This document shows, in pieces, positions 44,955 to 53,336 of a DNA stretch of 64,000 bases. The stretch comes from an uncultured Lachnospiraceae bacterium. GTDB lineage: Bacteria > Bacillota > Clostridia > Lachnospirales > Lachnospiraceae. The stretch covers positions 1-64,000 of the forward strand of contig CAJTXP010000006.1 of NCBI GenBank assembly GCA_910583615.1. Direction: 5' to 3'. The position numbers were made by a program, and so were the translations under genes. Position 1 is the first letter of the stretch, and each line of letters opens with the position of its first letter. The notes below the pieces were generated by a model, which saw only the letters and a program-made list of their open reading frames with translations, did not search any database and was not told the origin of the DNA.

Positions 44955-45165
44955 GTTACTTTTCACGGGGTGGGGCTTGTGCCCTGTGCTCCTGTGCTCT
45001 GCGCTCGTATGGAGTGTATCGGACACCGAATTCGTTTTGTCTGCCCCATTCGGACAGGTCTGTTCGCCTGTGGCGGACAAAACGGCTCCGCTGTCCGCTC
45101 CAGTCCACACAGCGCTGCAGAGCACAGAGACCCAGGGCGCAGATCCCCACCCCGTGAAAAGCAAC
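44955..45165 (+). mobile_element. Palindromic MITE-like element, copy 2
   Basis: This is a 211-bp imperfect palindrome, GTTACTTTTCACGGGG to CCCCGTGAAAAGCAAC. It is flanked by an exact 9-bp duplication TTTTGCATC (44946-44954 and 45166-45174), direct evidence of insertion. The CTGCAGCGCTGTGTGGACTG arm is on the right. It lies between the YdcF-like gene and the receiver-alarmone-synthetase gene. Confidence 0.93.
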
Positions 45166-45340
45166 TTTTGCATCAGATGTTGCGGCCGGAACATGAAAAA
45201 AGAATGCCGGTTTTATTATTTTTATGTTACAATAAAGACAACTGCAAAAACAGATGGCCGAATATCATACAGAACGGAAAGACAGGCGGAGAAAACCTTC
45301 AGAAGGAGACGAAGGTTTTATATAATGTGGGGAGATTGAT

Positions 45341-46411
45341 ATGCAAAAGATACTTGTAGTAGACGATACAGAGTTGAATCGGGAACTGCTGCATGAAATA
45401 CTGAAGGATGAATATATCGTAGAAATGGCGGAGGACGGAACGCAGGCGCTGGAAATGCTCCGGGAATCCAGAGAGAAAGTGGGGGCTCTTCTTCTGGATC
45501 TTCATATGCCGGGAATGGACGGGTTTGCCATGATTGCTCACATGAAGGAGAAAGGATGGCTGAAGAAAATCCCGGTACTTGTCATAAGCAGTGAGAATAC
45601 CGCGGCTGTAGAGAGCCGGTGTCTGGAACTTGGGGTTTCCGACTTCATTCACAGGCCCTTTGAGAGTTCTGTTGTCAGAAACAGAGTCCGTAACACAATG
45701 GAGCTGTTTGCCAGCAGAAATCAGCTGGAGCAGAAGGTAGAAGTGCAGACAGAGACATTGAAAAGACAGTATCGGATTATACAGTTGCAGGCGGAAAAAC
45801 TGCGGGAGGCAAAACCGTTTAATAAACTCATGACAGAATACAGTTCTGCCATCATGGAGCTGGAGACCAGATTAAAGATACTGAATGCGGAATTTTCCCA
45901 GGAATATAACCGCAATCCATTTGAATCGATCAAAAGCCGTCTGAAAACGGCGGCCAGTATCTACGAGAAGCTGGAGCGGAAAGGTTATCCGATTACGGTA
46001 GAGAGTATCCGGGAAAATCTGACGGATGTAGCGGGCGTCCGTGTGATCTGTTCTTTTCCAGACGATATCTATCGGCTGGCAAAGCTGCTCACAAGACAGG
46101 AAGACATGATTCTGGTAAGCGAGAAAGATTATATTAAAAATCCCAAACCGAATGGTTATCGGAGCCTTCATCTGATCCTGGATGTCCCGATCTTTCTGTC
46201 CAGTGAAAAAAAATATATTAAGGCCGAAGTGCAGTTTCGCACGATCGCCATGGATTTCTGGGCCAGTCTGGAGCACAAGCTGAAATACAAAAAGAATGTG
46301 GATGATACGGACGAGATTGTGGGCCAGCTGAAGGCATGTGCTGATTCCATTGAACAGCTGGATTATCAGATGCAGGAGATAAGAAACAGGATTGACCGGT
46401 CAAGGATGTGA
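45341..46411 (+). CDS. Response-regulator receiver fused to RelA/SpoT-type (p)ppGpp synthetase
   Basis: This 356-residue protein has two domains. Residues 1-115 form a receiver domain with acidic pocket D8/D9, phospho-acceptor D53 (LLLDLHMPGMDGF) and S83-S84; the usual Lys before Pro is Arg105 (HRPF). A helical linker (about 115-160) leads to a small alarmone synthetase domain of about 190 residues with IKSRLKTAASIYEKLERKG, DVAGVRVICSF, KPNGYRSLHLIL and AEVQFRTIAMDFWASLEHKLKYK. No HD hydrolase domain is present. The frame is unbroken. GGGGAG precedes ATG 45341. It would couple a phosphorelay to (p)ppGpp synthesis; no histidine kinase lies nearby. Domain calls are firm, signalling logic is inferred. 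Confidence 0.9.
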   Translation: MQKILVVDDTELNRELLHEILKDEYIVEMAEDGTQALEMLRESREKVGALLLDLHMPGMDGFAMIAHMKEKGWLKKIPVLVISSENTAAVESRCLELGVSDFIHRPFESSVVRNRVRNTMELFASRNQLEQKVEVQTETLKRQYRIIQLQAEKLREAKPFNKLMTEYSSAIMELETRLKILNAEFSQEYNRNPFESIKSRLKTAASIYEKLERKGYPITVESIRENLTDVAGVRVICSFPDDIYRLAKLLTRQEDMILVSEKDYIKNPKPNGYRSLHLILDVPIFLSSEKKYIKAEVQFRTIAMDFWASLEHKLKYKKNVDDTDEIVGQLKACADSIEQLDYQMQEIRNRIDRSRM

Positions 46412-46427
46412 TATCAGAAAGAATTAT

Positions 46428-46639
46428 GGTACTTTTCACGGGGTGATGGTCTGCGCCCTGTGCCTGTGTGCTCTGCGCCTGTATGGAATGGATCGGACAC
46501 CAAAGCCGTTTTGTCCGTCCCATTCGGACAGGTCTGTTCGTCTGTGACGAACAAAACGACTCCGCTGTGCGCTCCAGTCCACACAGCGCTGCAGAGCACA
46601 CAGGCACAGGGCGCAGACCATCACCCCGTGAAAAGTAAC
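46428..46639 (+). mobile_element. Palindromic MITE-like element, copy 3
   Basis: This is a 212-bp imperfect palindrome, GGTACTTTTCACGGGG to CCCCGTGAAAAGTAAC. Direct repeats TCAGAAAGAATTAT (46414-46427) and TCAGGAAGAATTAT (46642-46655) flank it, the right one offset by two bases, so the duplication is longer or altered compared with copies 2, 4 and 5. Same orientation as copy 2. It begins 17 bp after the stop of the alarmone-synthetase gene and ends 37 bp before the -35 of a LexA-boxed promoter. Confidence 0.88.
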
Positions 46640-46675
46640 TGTCAGGAAGAATTATCCGTCGAATAAAAATTTCTC

Positions 46676-46725
46676 TTTACAAAAGAACACAAGTTCGATA
46701 TAATGCCCATATAGAACACATGTTC
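46676..46725 (+). promoter_or_regulatory. SOS-type promoter with two LexA boxes
   Basis: TTTACA (46676-46681) and TATAAT (46699-46704) are 17 bp apart. One LexA-type box GAACACAAGTTC (46685-46696) lies in the spacer and a second GAACACATGTTC (46714-46725) lies just downstream of the -10. Both match the Gram-positive GAAC-N4-GTTC consensus. Placement is ideal for repression until DNA damage. Confidence 0.85.
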
Positions 46726-46740
46726 TGCATGGAGGGAATC

Positions 46741-48048
46741 ATGGAATATCGTATTGAACAGCGGATGGATCTGTCGCAGAAGCTGGGGATTCTGGCGGAT
46801 GCGGCGAAGTATGATGTGGCGTGCACGTCCAGCGGGGTGGACCGGAACAATGACGGAAAAGGGACCGGAAACTGTATCTCTCCGGGGATTTGCCACAGTT
46901 TCAGCGCAGACGGCAGATGCATCTCTCTTTTGAAAATTCTGTTTACCAATGAATGTATTTTTGACTGCAGGTACTGCATCAACCGCAGGAGCAATGATGT
47001 GCCAAGAGCGTCCTTTACTCCCGGGGAAGTGTGTGATCTGACGATGGGATTTTACAGGCGGAATTATATCGAAGGGCTGTTTTTAAGCTCCGGAATTATG
47101 GAGAGTCCGAATCATACGATGGAGCTTTTATATCAGACTCTGTACCGGCTGCGGAATGAATATCATTTTCAGGGATATATTCACGTGAAGGCGATTCCCG
47201 GCGCTGATCCGGTGCTGATTGAGAGGACAGGCTATCTGGCAGATCGCATGAGTGTGAATCTGGAGCTTCCTACGGCGGAAGGATTAAAAGCGCTGGCGCC
47301 TCAGAAGCAGCGCCAGAAGCTCATAGCGCCGATCCGTCAGGTGAGGCAGATACGGATTCAGAACAGACAGGAACTGACGCTCTACCGGCATGCACCGAAG
47401 TTTGTTCCTGCCGGACAGTCCACGCAGATGATTATTGGAGCTACCGGGGAGAACGACTGGCAGATTATGAAGGTGGCAGAACATATGTATAAAAAATATG
47501 AGCTGAAGCGGGTCTTTTACTCTGCGTTTCTGCGTGTCAATGAGGACAGCCTTCTTCCTGTGCTGCCGGGAGGCCCGCCGCTTCTTCGGGAACACAGGCT
47601 CTATCAGGCGGACTGGCTTCTGCGGTATTATGGATTTGAGACCGATGAGCTTTTGTCGGAGGAAAAGCCGGATTTCAACCTGCTTCTGGATCCCAAATGC
47701 GACTGGGCGCTCCGGCATCTGGACCGGTTTCCGGTGGAGGTTACGCAGGCGGATTACCATACGCTGCTTCGGGTACCGGGAATTGGATACCGGTCTGCAG
47801 GACGGATTGTGAAGGCCAGACGGCTGGGGACGATTGATTACGGGAATTTGAAGAAGATGGGGGTGGTGCTTAAAAGAGCAGTATATTTCATCACCTGCGG
47901 CGGAAAACAGATGTATCCGGTAAAACTTACGGAGGATTATATTCTCCGGAATATTCTGGATGGAAAGGAGAAGCTGCCGCCGGGAGTTAAAAAAGAGCCG
48001 GTATATGAGCAGCTGACATTGTTTGATGATCCGCGTTTTTCTGTGTGA
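46741..48048 (+). CDS. Putative DNA modification/repair radical SAM protein
   Basis: This 435-residue protein has the radical-SAM cluster motif CIFDCRYC (CX3CX2C, about residue 77) and a C-terminal helix-hairpin-helix (LLRVPGIGYRSAGRIVKARRLG) expected to bind DNA. It matches from memory the family of radical SAM proteins always paired with a DUF4130 partner and annotated as putative DNA modification/repair. GGAGGG precedes ATG 46741. Its end overlaps the partner by 23 bp, and the pair is preceded by LexA boxes. The reaction is unknown; spore-photoproduct-like repair is one possibility. Confidence 0.88.
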   Translation: MEYRIEQRMDLSQKLGILADAAKYDVACTSSGVDRNNDGKGTGNCISPGICHSFSADGRCISLLKILFTNECIFDCRYCINRRSNDVPRASFTPGEVCDLTMGFYRRNYIEGLFLSSGIMESPNHTMELLYQTLYRLRNEYHFQGYIHVKAIPGADPVLIERTGYLADRMSVNLELPTAEGLKALAPQKQRQKLIAPIRQVRQIRIQNRQELTLYRHAPKFVPAGQSTQMIIGATGENDWQIMKVAEHMYKKYELKRVFYSAFLRVNEDSLLPVLPGGPPLLREHRLYQADWLLRYYGFETDELLSEEKPDFNLLLDPKCDWALRHLDRFPVEVTQADYHTLLRVPGIGYRSAGRIVKARRLGTIDYGNLKKMGVVLKRAVYFITCGGKQMYPVKLTEDYILRNILDGKEKLPPGVKKEPVYEQLTLFDDPRFSV

Positions 48049-48793
48049 AGATACGCTGACCGGCATCCTGACAGGAGTTTATGATGCGTGGGACAGCAGG
48101 CTGGGACATGAGAACGTAAGACTTCAGTCCGGTGGTTATGAGAATATGGAGCTGTTCTGCGAATACGCAGAAGTGCCGCCCGATCTGGAAAAGGCAGACA
48201 GAGTGCTTCGTACCATACGGACCCGTCTGGGAGAGGAGGCATATGAGATGATTGCCTATGCGGCGGCATATCCCCATGCAGGGAAAGCAGATGCCATTTA
48301 CCGGATGATCGTGGTGGGGCTTCATCTTGCTGACGGACAGAAGGTCAGCGGGATGCTGACGCATCCGGATGTGCGTCTGGTATTCGAACTCCGGAGAAAG
48401 GCATGGCATATTGCGCACCGGTATATGGGCTTCGTGCGGTTCCGGGAATTGAAAAACGGCGTGCTGTTTTCCGGAATTGAAGCAGAGGCGGATGTGCTGG
48501 CGTTGATTGCTCCGCACTTTGCAGACCGTCTTCCGCTGGAAGACTGGGCGATCTATGACAGGAGCCGCAGGAAAGCGGCGGTTCATCCGGCAGGGAAGGG
48601 CTGGGTGATCCTGGAAGATGCAGAAGAAGCTTTTGCGGGACTTCAGGAGTTAGAGGAAGAGTCCCGTTTTGATCGGCTCTGGAAGATTTTCCACAGGGCT
48701 GTGGGGATCGAGTCCAGGTCGAATCAGCAACTTCAGATGTCGTTTCTTCCGAAAAAATTCCGTCCGTTTATGAATGAATTTATGGATTGTTAG
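48026..48793 (+). CDS. DUF4130 putative DNA repair partner protein
   Basis: This 255-residue protein begins MIRVFLCEDTLTGILTGVYDAWDSRLGHENVRL and carries the HRYMGFVRFRELKNGVLFSGIE and FADRLPLEDWAIYDRSRRKAAVH segments typical of the DUF4130 partner of the radical SAM protein; the family resembles uracil-DNA-glycosylase partners by annotation. It overlaps the upstream gene and belongs to the same LexA-controlled unit. A TTG one codon before ATG 48026 is also possible. Confidence 0.87.
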   Translation: MIRVFLCEDTLTGILTGVYDAWDSRLGHENVRLQSGGYENMELFCEYAEVPPDLEKADRVLRTIRTRLGEEAYEMIAYAAAYPHAGKADAIYRMIVVGLHLADGQKVSGMLTHPDVRLVFELRRKAWHIAHRYMGFVRFRELKNGVLFSGIEAEADVLALIAPHFADRLPLEDWAIYDRSRRKAAVHPAGKGWVILEDAEEAFAGLQELEEESRFDRLWKIFHRAVGIESRSNQQLQMSFLPKKFRPFMNEFMDC

Positions 48794-49099
48794 AAGCAGA
48801 GAAAATATGCCTTAATTTTTAAATTTTGTAAAAACTGTCAAAAAATAAAAGGGGAGAACCGGGGGAAAAATAAAAAGGATGTGAAGAAGAAAAGCCTGAT
48901 TTTCAGGGGGGATCGGCTTATTTTATAAAAATAAAAGGGGACGTTTTACAGGGAATTATGCAGATTATACAGAAATCACTGTCGAAAATCAGATGGATGA
49001 GATTTGACAGATTATGAAAGATGAGTATAATAAATTTCACAATCACATATTGAACAGACATAATTTTGTAACCGACACAGTATCAGTTTATGGAGGAGC
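48794..49099. other. AT-rich intergenic stretch with a weak hairpin and a short direct repeat
   Basis: No gene is visible. The stretch holds an imperfect hairpin AGCCTGAT / GATCGGCT (48893-48918) followed by a T-rich tract, a 15-bp direct repeat AAAAATAAAAGGGGA (48841-48855 and 48927-48941), and the promoter at 49004-49031. Confidence 0.5.
49004..49031 (+). promoter_or_regulatory. Strong promoter of the HPr-like gene
   Basis: TTGACA (49004-49009, perfect) and TATAAT (49026-49031, perfect) are spaced by 16 bp, about 70 bp before the start codon. Confidence 0.75.
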
Positions 49100-49333
49100 A
49101 TGACCACGATGCGGGAGATGAAGATTAAGCTCAGTGTAAGTGATGTAAGTGACTTTGTAAATGCGGCAACAGAATGTGATTTTGATATTGATTTAAACTA
49201 CAACAGAATTCTGATTGACGCGAAATCCATTCTCGGTGTGATGAGTATGGACCTGAACAACGTGTTGACTGTAAAATGCTATGGTGAGAATCCGGAATTT
49301 GAAAGCTTTTTACAGAAATATGCCGTTGCATGA
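49100..49333 (+). CDS. HPr-fold protein lacking the phosphotransfer histidine
   Basis: This protein of about 77 residues keeps the HPr Ser46 region (ILIDAKSILGVMSMDL, compare NAKSIMG in HPr and Crh) and the HPr length, but the His15 loop GLHARPA is absent, replaced by SVSDVSDFVNAATE. It therefore cannot carry PTS phosphate on His. A regulatory role through the serine site is inferred. GGAGGAG precedes two possible starts, ATG 49100 and ATG 49109. It is a single-gene unit between a near-consensus promoter and a terminator. Confidence 0.8.
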   Translation: MTTMREMKIKLSVSDVSDFVNAATECDFDIDLNYNRILIDAKSILGVMSMDLNNVLTVKCYGENPEFESFLQKYAVA

Positions 49334-49376
49334 ATCAGCCAGTTTCTATGTTTTGTACCCTATAAATACCCCCTTT

Positions 49377-49405
49377 AAAGACAGTTCCTTTTGGAACTGT
49401 CTTTT
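49377..49405 (+). terminator. Rho-independent terminator of the HPr-like gene
   Basis: The stem AAAGACAGTTCC / GGAACTGTCTTT with a TTTT loop (49377-49404) ends in T residues. Confidence 0.85.
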
Positions 49406-49501
49406 CCATGTACAAAAAGAAAGAACACATGCTATAATGGGGACTATAATGCCGCTGACAGGAGAGAATTATCCGGGCAGGGAAGGAAATAAAAAACAGT
49501 T

Positions 49502-51889
49502 ATGAAACAGTCAGTGCTTCGTATATCGGTTCGCAATCTGGTGGAATTTTTACTTCAAAGCGGTGATCTGGACAATCGGTACGGCGGGCGCCGGGAGGCG
49601 GAGGCAATGCAGGCGGGCAGCAGACTGCACCGGAAGATACAGGGACGCATGGGGGCTGGATATGAAGCTGAAGTGAGTCTGAAATATCAGGTGGATCTGG
49701 GAGGGCAGCGAGTCAGCATAGAAGGACGTGCAGACGGTATATGGAATAACGAAGGAATGGTGACAATTGATGAAATCAAAGGAACTTACAGGGATATTTC
49801 CCTGATGAAAGAAGCAGTTCCGGTTCATCTGGCTCAGGCCATGTGCTATGCGTGGATCCATGCAGAGCAGAATCATCTGAAGACGGTATGTATCCGGATC
49901 GTCTATGCGAACCTGGACACGGAAGAGACGCGGTATTTTACGGCGGATTACAGCTTCGGGGAACTTTCAGAGTGGTTTTCCAACCTGATGAAAGAGTATG
50001 AAAAATGGGTGGATTTTGAATATCAATGGAAAGAAAAAAGGGAGAAGTCTCTTCAAAGGCTTTCTTTTCCGTATGAATACCGGGCAGGGCAGAAAGAGCT
50101 GATCGTAAGCGTGTACCGGACGTTCCTGCGTAAAAAGAGACTCTTTATTCAGGCGCCGACGGGGGTCGGAAAGACGTTGGCTGTACTGTTTCCGGCATTG
50201 AAAGCAGTGGGTGAGGGGCTCAGTGACAAGATCTTTTATCTCACGGCCCGGACGATTACAAGAACAGTGGCAAAAGATACGATGGATCTTCTGCGGAAGC
50301 AGAAGATCCACGTAAAATCCATTGTTCTTACCGCAAAGGAAAAACTGTGCATCTGTGAAGAAACCGAATGTAATCCGGATCACTGCCCTTACGCAAAAGG
50401 TCATTTTGACCGCATTAATGAAGCGGTTTTTGATCTGTGGACCTGCGGACCGGATTCTCTGACAAGAGAGGTGATCCTTGCCCAGGCTCACAAATACAGA
50501 GTCTGTCCATTTGAACTGAATCTGGACCTGGCTTTGTGGGCCGATGTGCTGATCTGCGACTACAATTACATGTTCGATCCGAATGTTTATTTAAAACGTT
50601 TTTTTGGAGAGAATGTAAAAGGAGAATACCTGTTTCTGGTGGATGAAGCGCATAATCTGGTGGAGCGGGGACGGAGCATGTACAGTGCAAAGCTGGTGAA
50701 AGAAGATTTTCTGGAGATCCGGCGTCTGGTTCGGGGAAAATGTGATCCGCTCACACAGGCGCTTGAACGGTGCAATCGTCATTTGCTTACTTTGAAAAGA
50801 GAATGTGAGGGAGGATTTCAAAGACTTTCACGGGCGGATGGTTTTACGCTGCATTTGATGCATCTGGTTTCAGAAATGGAAAAATTTTTTGAAAGGCCCA
50901 TCCAGGACGAACTGAGGAAAAAGGTCACGGATTTTTATTTTGAAGTCAGGAATTTTATAAGCATCAGTGAACGGGCAGATGAAAATTATGAAATTTATAC
51001 AGAACTGGATGGAGAAGGAAAGTTCCAGTTTCATCTGAGCTGTATCCGTCCGGCGGTCAATCTGCGCCTGTGCATGGACAAAGGGGTGAGCACGGTTCTT
51101 TTTTCAGCTACCCTGCTGCCTGTGAATTATTATAAGGATCTTTTGACAGGAGATCTGGAGGATTATGCAGTTTATGCGCGTTCTCCCTTTGATGCAGAAA
51201 AGCGCCTGCTGCTGGTGGGAATGGATGTGAGCAGCCGTTATACAAGAAGAGGTGAGGACGAATACCGAAGAATGGCAGAGTATATATGCCGGACCGCACA
51301 GAGCCATAAAGGAAATTACCTGGTGTTCTTTCCCTCCTACCGGATGCTGGAAGAAGTATATGAAAGGTGCCCTGCACAGGCGGAGGTACTGTACGTCCGT
51401 CAGGATTCGGGTATGGATGAGGAAGAGCGAGAACAGTTTTTGAGACAGTTTGAAGAGGATCGCAGAGAAAGCCTGGTGGCTTTCTGCGTTATGGGAGGGA
51501 TTTTTTCTGAAGGAATTGATCTGACCGGAGACCGGCTGATCGGCGTGCTGGTGATCGGAACAGGACTTCCGATGGTTTGCCGGGAACGGGAGATTGTGAA
51601 AAATTATTTTGACAGGAAGGGAATGGACGGTTTTGCCTATGCCTATCAGTATCCAGGTATGAATAAAGTATTGCAGGCGGCGGGGCGCGTGATCCGGACA
51701 GATGAGGACCAGGGGGTGATTCTGCTTCTGGATGAGCGGTTCCGGTCCCCCGCCTGTCAGAAGCTGTTTCCAAAAGAATGGGAACGGCCTGTAAACTGCC
51801 GTATTGATTCACTGCCTGGATATCTGCAGGAATTCTGGGCCAGACAAAAGAAATGCGATTCCGGATCGGTCAGCAGAAACAGTTCATAA
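49502..51889 (+). CDS. Nuclease-domain/XPD-type ATP-dependent DNA helicase
   Basis: This 795-residue protein joins an N-terminal RecB/Cas4-like PD-(D/E)XK region (about 45-150, EGRADGIWNNEGMVTIDEIKG) to an SF2 XPD/DinG helicase. The helicase has Walker A QAPTGVGKTLAVLFPAL and DEAH box LVDEAHNLVERG. A four-Cys Fe-S candidate, CICEETECNPDHC, follows the first helicase motifs. C-terminal motifs include GGIFSEGIDLTGD and QAAGRVIRTDEDQG. A role in DNA repair or replication-structure processing is inferred. TATAAT at 49433-49438 is the likely -10. The 3-prime end overlaps the convergent LysR gene by 20 bp. Confidence 0.88.
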   Translation: MKQSVLRISVRNLVEFLLQSGDLDNRYGGRREAEAMQAGSRLHRKIQGRMGAGYEAEVSLKYQVDLGGQRVSIEGRADGIWNNEGMVTIDEIKGTYRDISLMKEAVPVHLAQAMCYAWIHAEQNHLKTVCIRIVYANLDTEETRYFTADYSFGELSEWFSNLMKEYEKWVDFEYQWKEKREKSLQRLSFPYEYRAGQKELIVSVYRTFLRKKRLFIQAPTGVGKTLAVLFPALKAVGEGLSDKIFYLTARTITRTVAKDTMDLLRKQKIHVKSIVLTAKEKLCICEETECNPDHCPYAKGHFDRINEAVFDLWTCGPDSLTREVILAQAHKYRVCPFELNLDLALWADVLICDYNYMFDPNVYLKRFFGENVKGEYLFLVDEAHNLVERGRSMYSAKLVKEDFLEIRRLVRGKCDPLTQALERCNRHLLTLKRECEGGFQRLSRADGFTLHLMHLVSEMEKFFERPIQDELRKKVTDFYFEVRNFISISERADENYEIYTELDGEGKFQFHLSCIRPAVNLRLCMDKGVSTVLFSATLLPVNYYKDLLTGDLEDYAVYARSPFDAEKRLLLVGMDVSSRYTRRGEDEYRRMAEYICRTAQSHKGNYLVFFPSYRMLEEVYERCPAQAEVLYVRQDSGMDEEEREQFLRQFEEDRRESLVAFCVMGGIFSEGIDLTGDRLIGVLVIGTGLPMVCREREIVKNYFDRKGMDGFAYAYQYPGMNKVLQAAGRVIRTDEDQGVILLLDERFRSPACQKLFPKEWERPVNCRIDSLPGYLQEFWARQKKCDSGSVSRNSS

Positions 51890-52751
51890 ACTGCAGGACC
51901 GCATTACTGACAGGAATCCGTTCGCTGTGAACGATGGCAAGTTTTCGGGATGGAAGTTCCGATTTGAGTGCAATGGGAAACAGTTCCTGAAGTCTCTGCG
52001 ATAAACAGAAATCAGGAACAAAGGCAATCCCCAGTCCGATACTGGCAAGATCCAGAAGAAGGTCATTGGAACCAAGTTCGATTTCCGGAACCAGATCCAG
52101 CTGGTGCTGCTGAAACATGGAATGGAGGAATTCGCTGGTAGTGCTTTTCCGGTCAAGCATCAGGATCGGATAATCCAGAAGTTCCTGAAAGGACAGGACC
52201 TGGTGTTCCAGTTCTCCATAATATTTTCGGCTGGCGATAAAGAGGTCATGGAACTCTGCAAGAAAGCGGATGTGAAAACTGTGGTCCAGCCGGGAATTCG
52301 GGTAGTTGGTAAAGATCAGATCCACGGAACCGTTTTCCAGCAGATCGACGCATTTCACTGATGTCTGATTGGTCACTTTAATATGAATATTCGGATATTC
52401 TTTGTGAAAACGGTTCAGATAGGGAACAAGAAAATACCGACAGATGGTATCACTGGCTCCAATGCGGATCTGACCGCCGTTCATTGTACTGGCCTCCAGG
52501 ATCTGCGCTTCTCCGCGCCGGATCAGGTTTATGGCAGGTTCCACATGGCGGAGCAGGATCTCACCTTCTGGTGTGAGCTGCACTTTCTTGGTACTGCGGA
52601 TGAACAGAGTCTGATTCAGCTTTTTTTCCAGTGCCTTGATGGACTGGCTGACTGCAGACTGTGAGATGTAAAGCTTTCTGGAAGCCTCTGAAAAGCTCAG
52701 GGAAACAGCAACGTAGTAGAATACTTTATACAGTTCGTAACTAATATCCAT
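51870..52751 (-). CDS. LysR-family transcriptional regulator
   Basis: This 293-residue protein has an N-terminal winged helix-turn-helix (FYYVAVSLSFSEASRKLYISQSAVSQSIKALEKKLNQTLFIRS) and a C-terminal effector domain (about 90-290, IRIGASDTICRYFLVPYL). The regulated genes are unknown; no divergent partner overlaps its upstream region. The end overlaps the helicase gene by 20 bp. Confidence 0.93.
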   Translation of the reverse strand: MDISYELYKVFYYVAVSLSFSEASRKLYISQSAVSQSIKALEKKLNQTLFIRSTKKVQLTPEGEILLRHVEPAINLIRRGEAQILEASTMNGGQIRIGASDTICRYFLVPYLNRFHKEYPNIHIKVTNQTSVKCVDLLENGSVDLIFTNYPNSRLDHSFHIRFLAEFHDLFIASRKYYGELEHQVLSFQELLDYPILMLDRKSTTSEFLHSMFQQHQLDLVPEIELGSNDLLLDLASIGLGIAFVPDFCLSQRLQELFPIALKSELPSRKLAIVHSERIPVSNAVLQFMNCFC

Positions 52752-52811
52752 AACAGGGATGCTCCTTTCCTGCGCAGAATGATCGGACCGTGGCTTTGCG
52801 AAGAGTGGCGG

Positions 52812-53084
52812 TCAGAAGAAAAAGTATACGGCAATGCCGGCCTGCAGGATCAGGATCAGCGGCATGCCAATGACAAAATACCAGTGTCTTGTCTTGTGCC
52901 GGAAGGCATACATTCCGGCCAGCGTTCCCACAGAGCCTCCGAGAAGAGCTGTGAAAAAAAGGGTTTTTTCAGAAATCCTCCACATGTGTCTTCGGGCTCT
53001 TCGCTTGTCAATACCCATGATGAGAAATCCGGTCAGGTTTAAAAGAAGCAGATAAAGAAGTAAAGCTGTTGATAATGTAGTCAT
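52812..53084 (-). CDS. DUF1294 membrane protein
   Basis: This 90-residue protein has three to four hydrophobic helices and the DUF1294 landmarks GIDKRRARRHMWRISEKTLFFTALLGGSVGTLAGMYAFRHKTRHWYF. Function unknown. It lies 60 bp upstream of the LysR gene on the same strand and may be cotranscribed. Confidence 0.88.
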   Translation of the reverse strand: MTTLSTALLLYLLLLNLTGFLIMGIDKRRARRHMWRISEKTLFFTALLGGSVGTLAGMYAFRHKTRHWYFVIGMPLILILQAGIAVYFFF

Positions 53085-53245
53085 GACGTGTTTCCTCGTG
53101 CAGCTTGTGCATCTGCATGTTCAGCAGAAGATGTCGGTGTCTGTTGTAAATCTTCTCTATCATAACAGAAACAGTGCAGAATGGGAAGAAATTTTAGAAC
53201 AGTAACTGTTTAAAAATAATTGTTTTGGGAAAGGCTGAAAAAAGG

Positions 53246-53274
53246 TTGAAAAATATAAATAACCATGTTAAAGT
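53246..53274 (+). promoter_or_regulatory. Promoter of glyA
   Basis: TTGAAA (53246-53251) and TAAAGT (53269-53274) are 17 bp apart in an AT-rich stretch, 63 bp before the glyA start. No known riboswitch was seen in this leader. Confidence 0.45.
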
Positions 53275-53336
53275 GATGTTTGTGAAAAAACAGATGTCTT
53301 TGAGAGAAAAACATATGACGATGACAGGAGGAACTT

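Noticed and set aside
45298..45326. Promoter TTCAGA-17-TATAAT just before the alarmone-synthetase gene
   Set aside because: It would start transcription only a few bases from the start codon and inside the ribosome site; a promoter further upstream (TTACAAT near 45227) is as likely, so neither is listed.
49423..49434. Possible LexA box GAACACATGCTA before the helicase gene
   Set aside because: Only the left half matches GAAC-N4-GTTC; the right half is lost, so SOS control is not supported.
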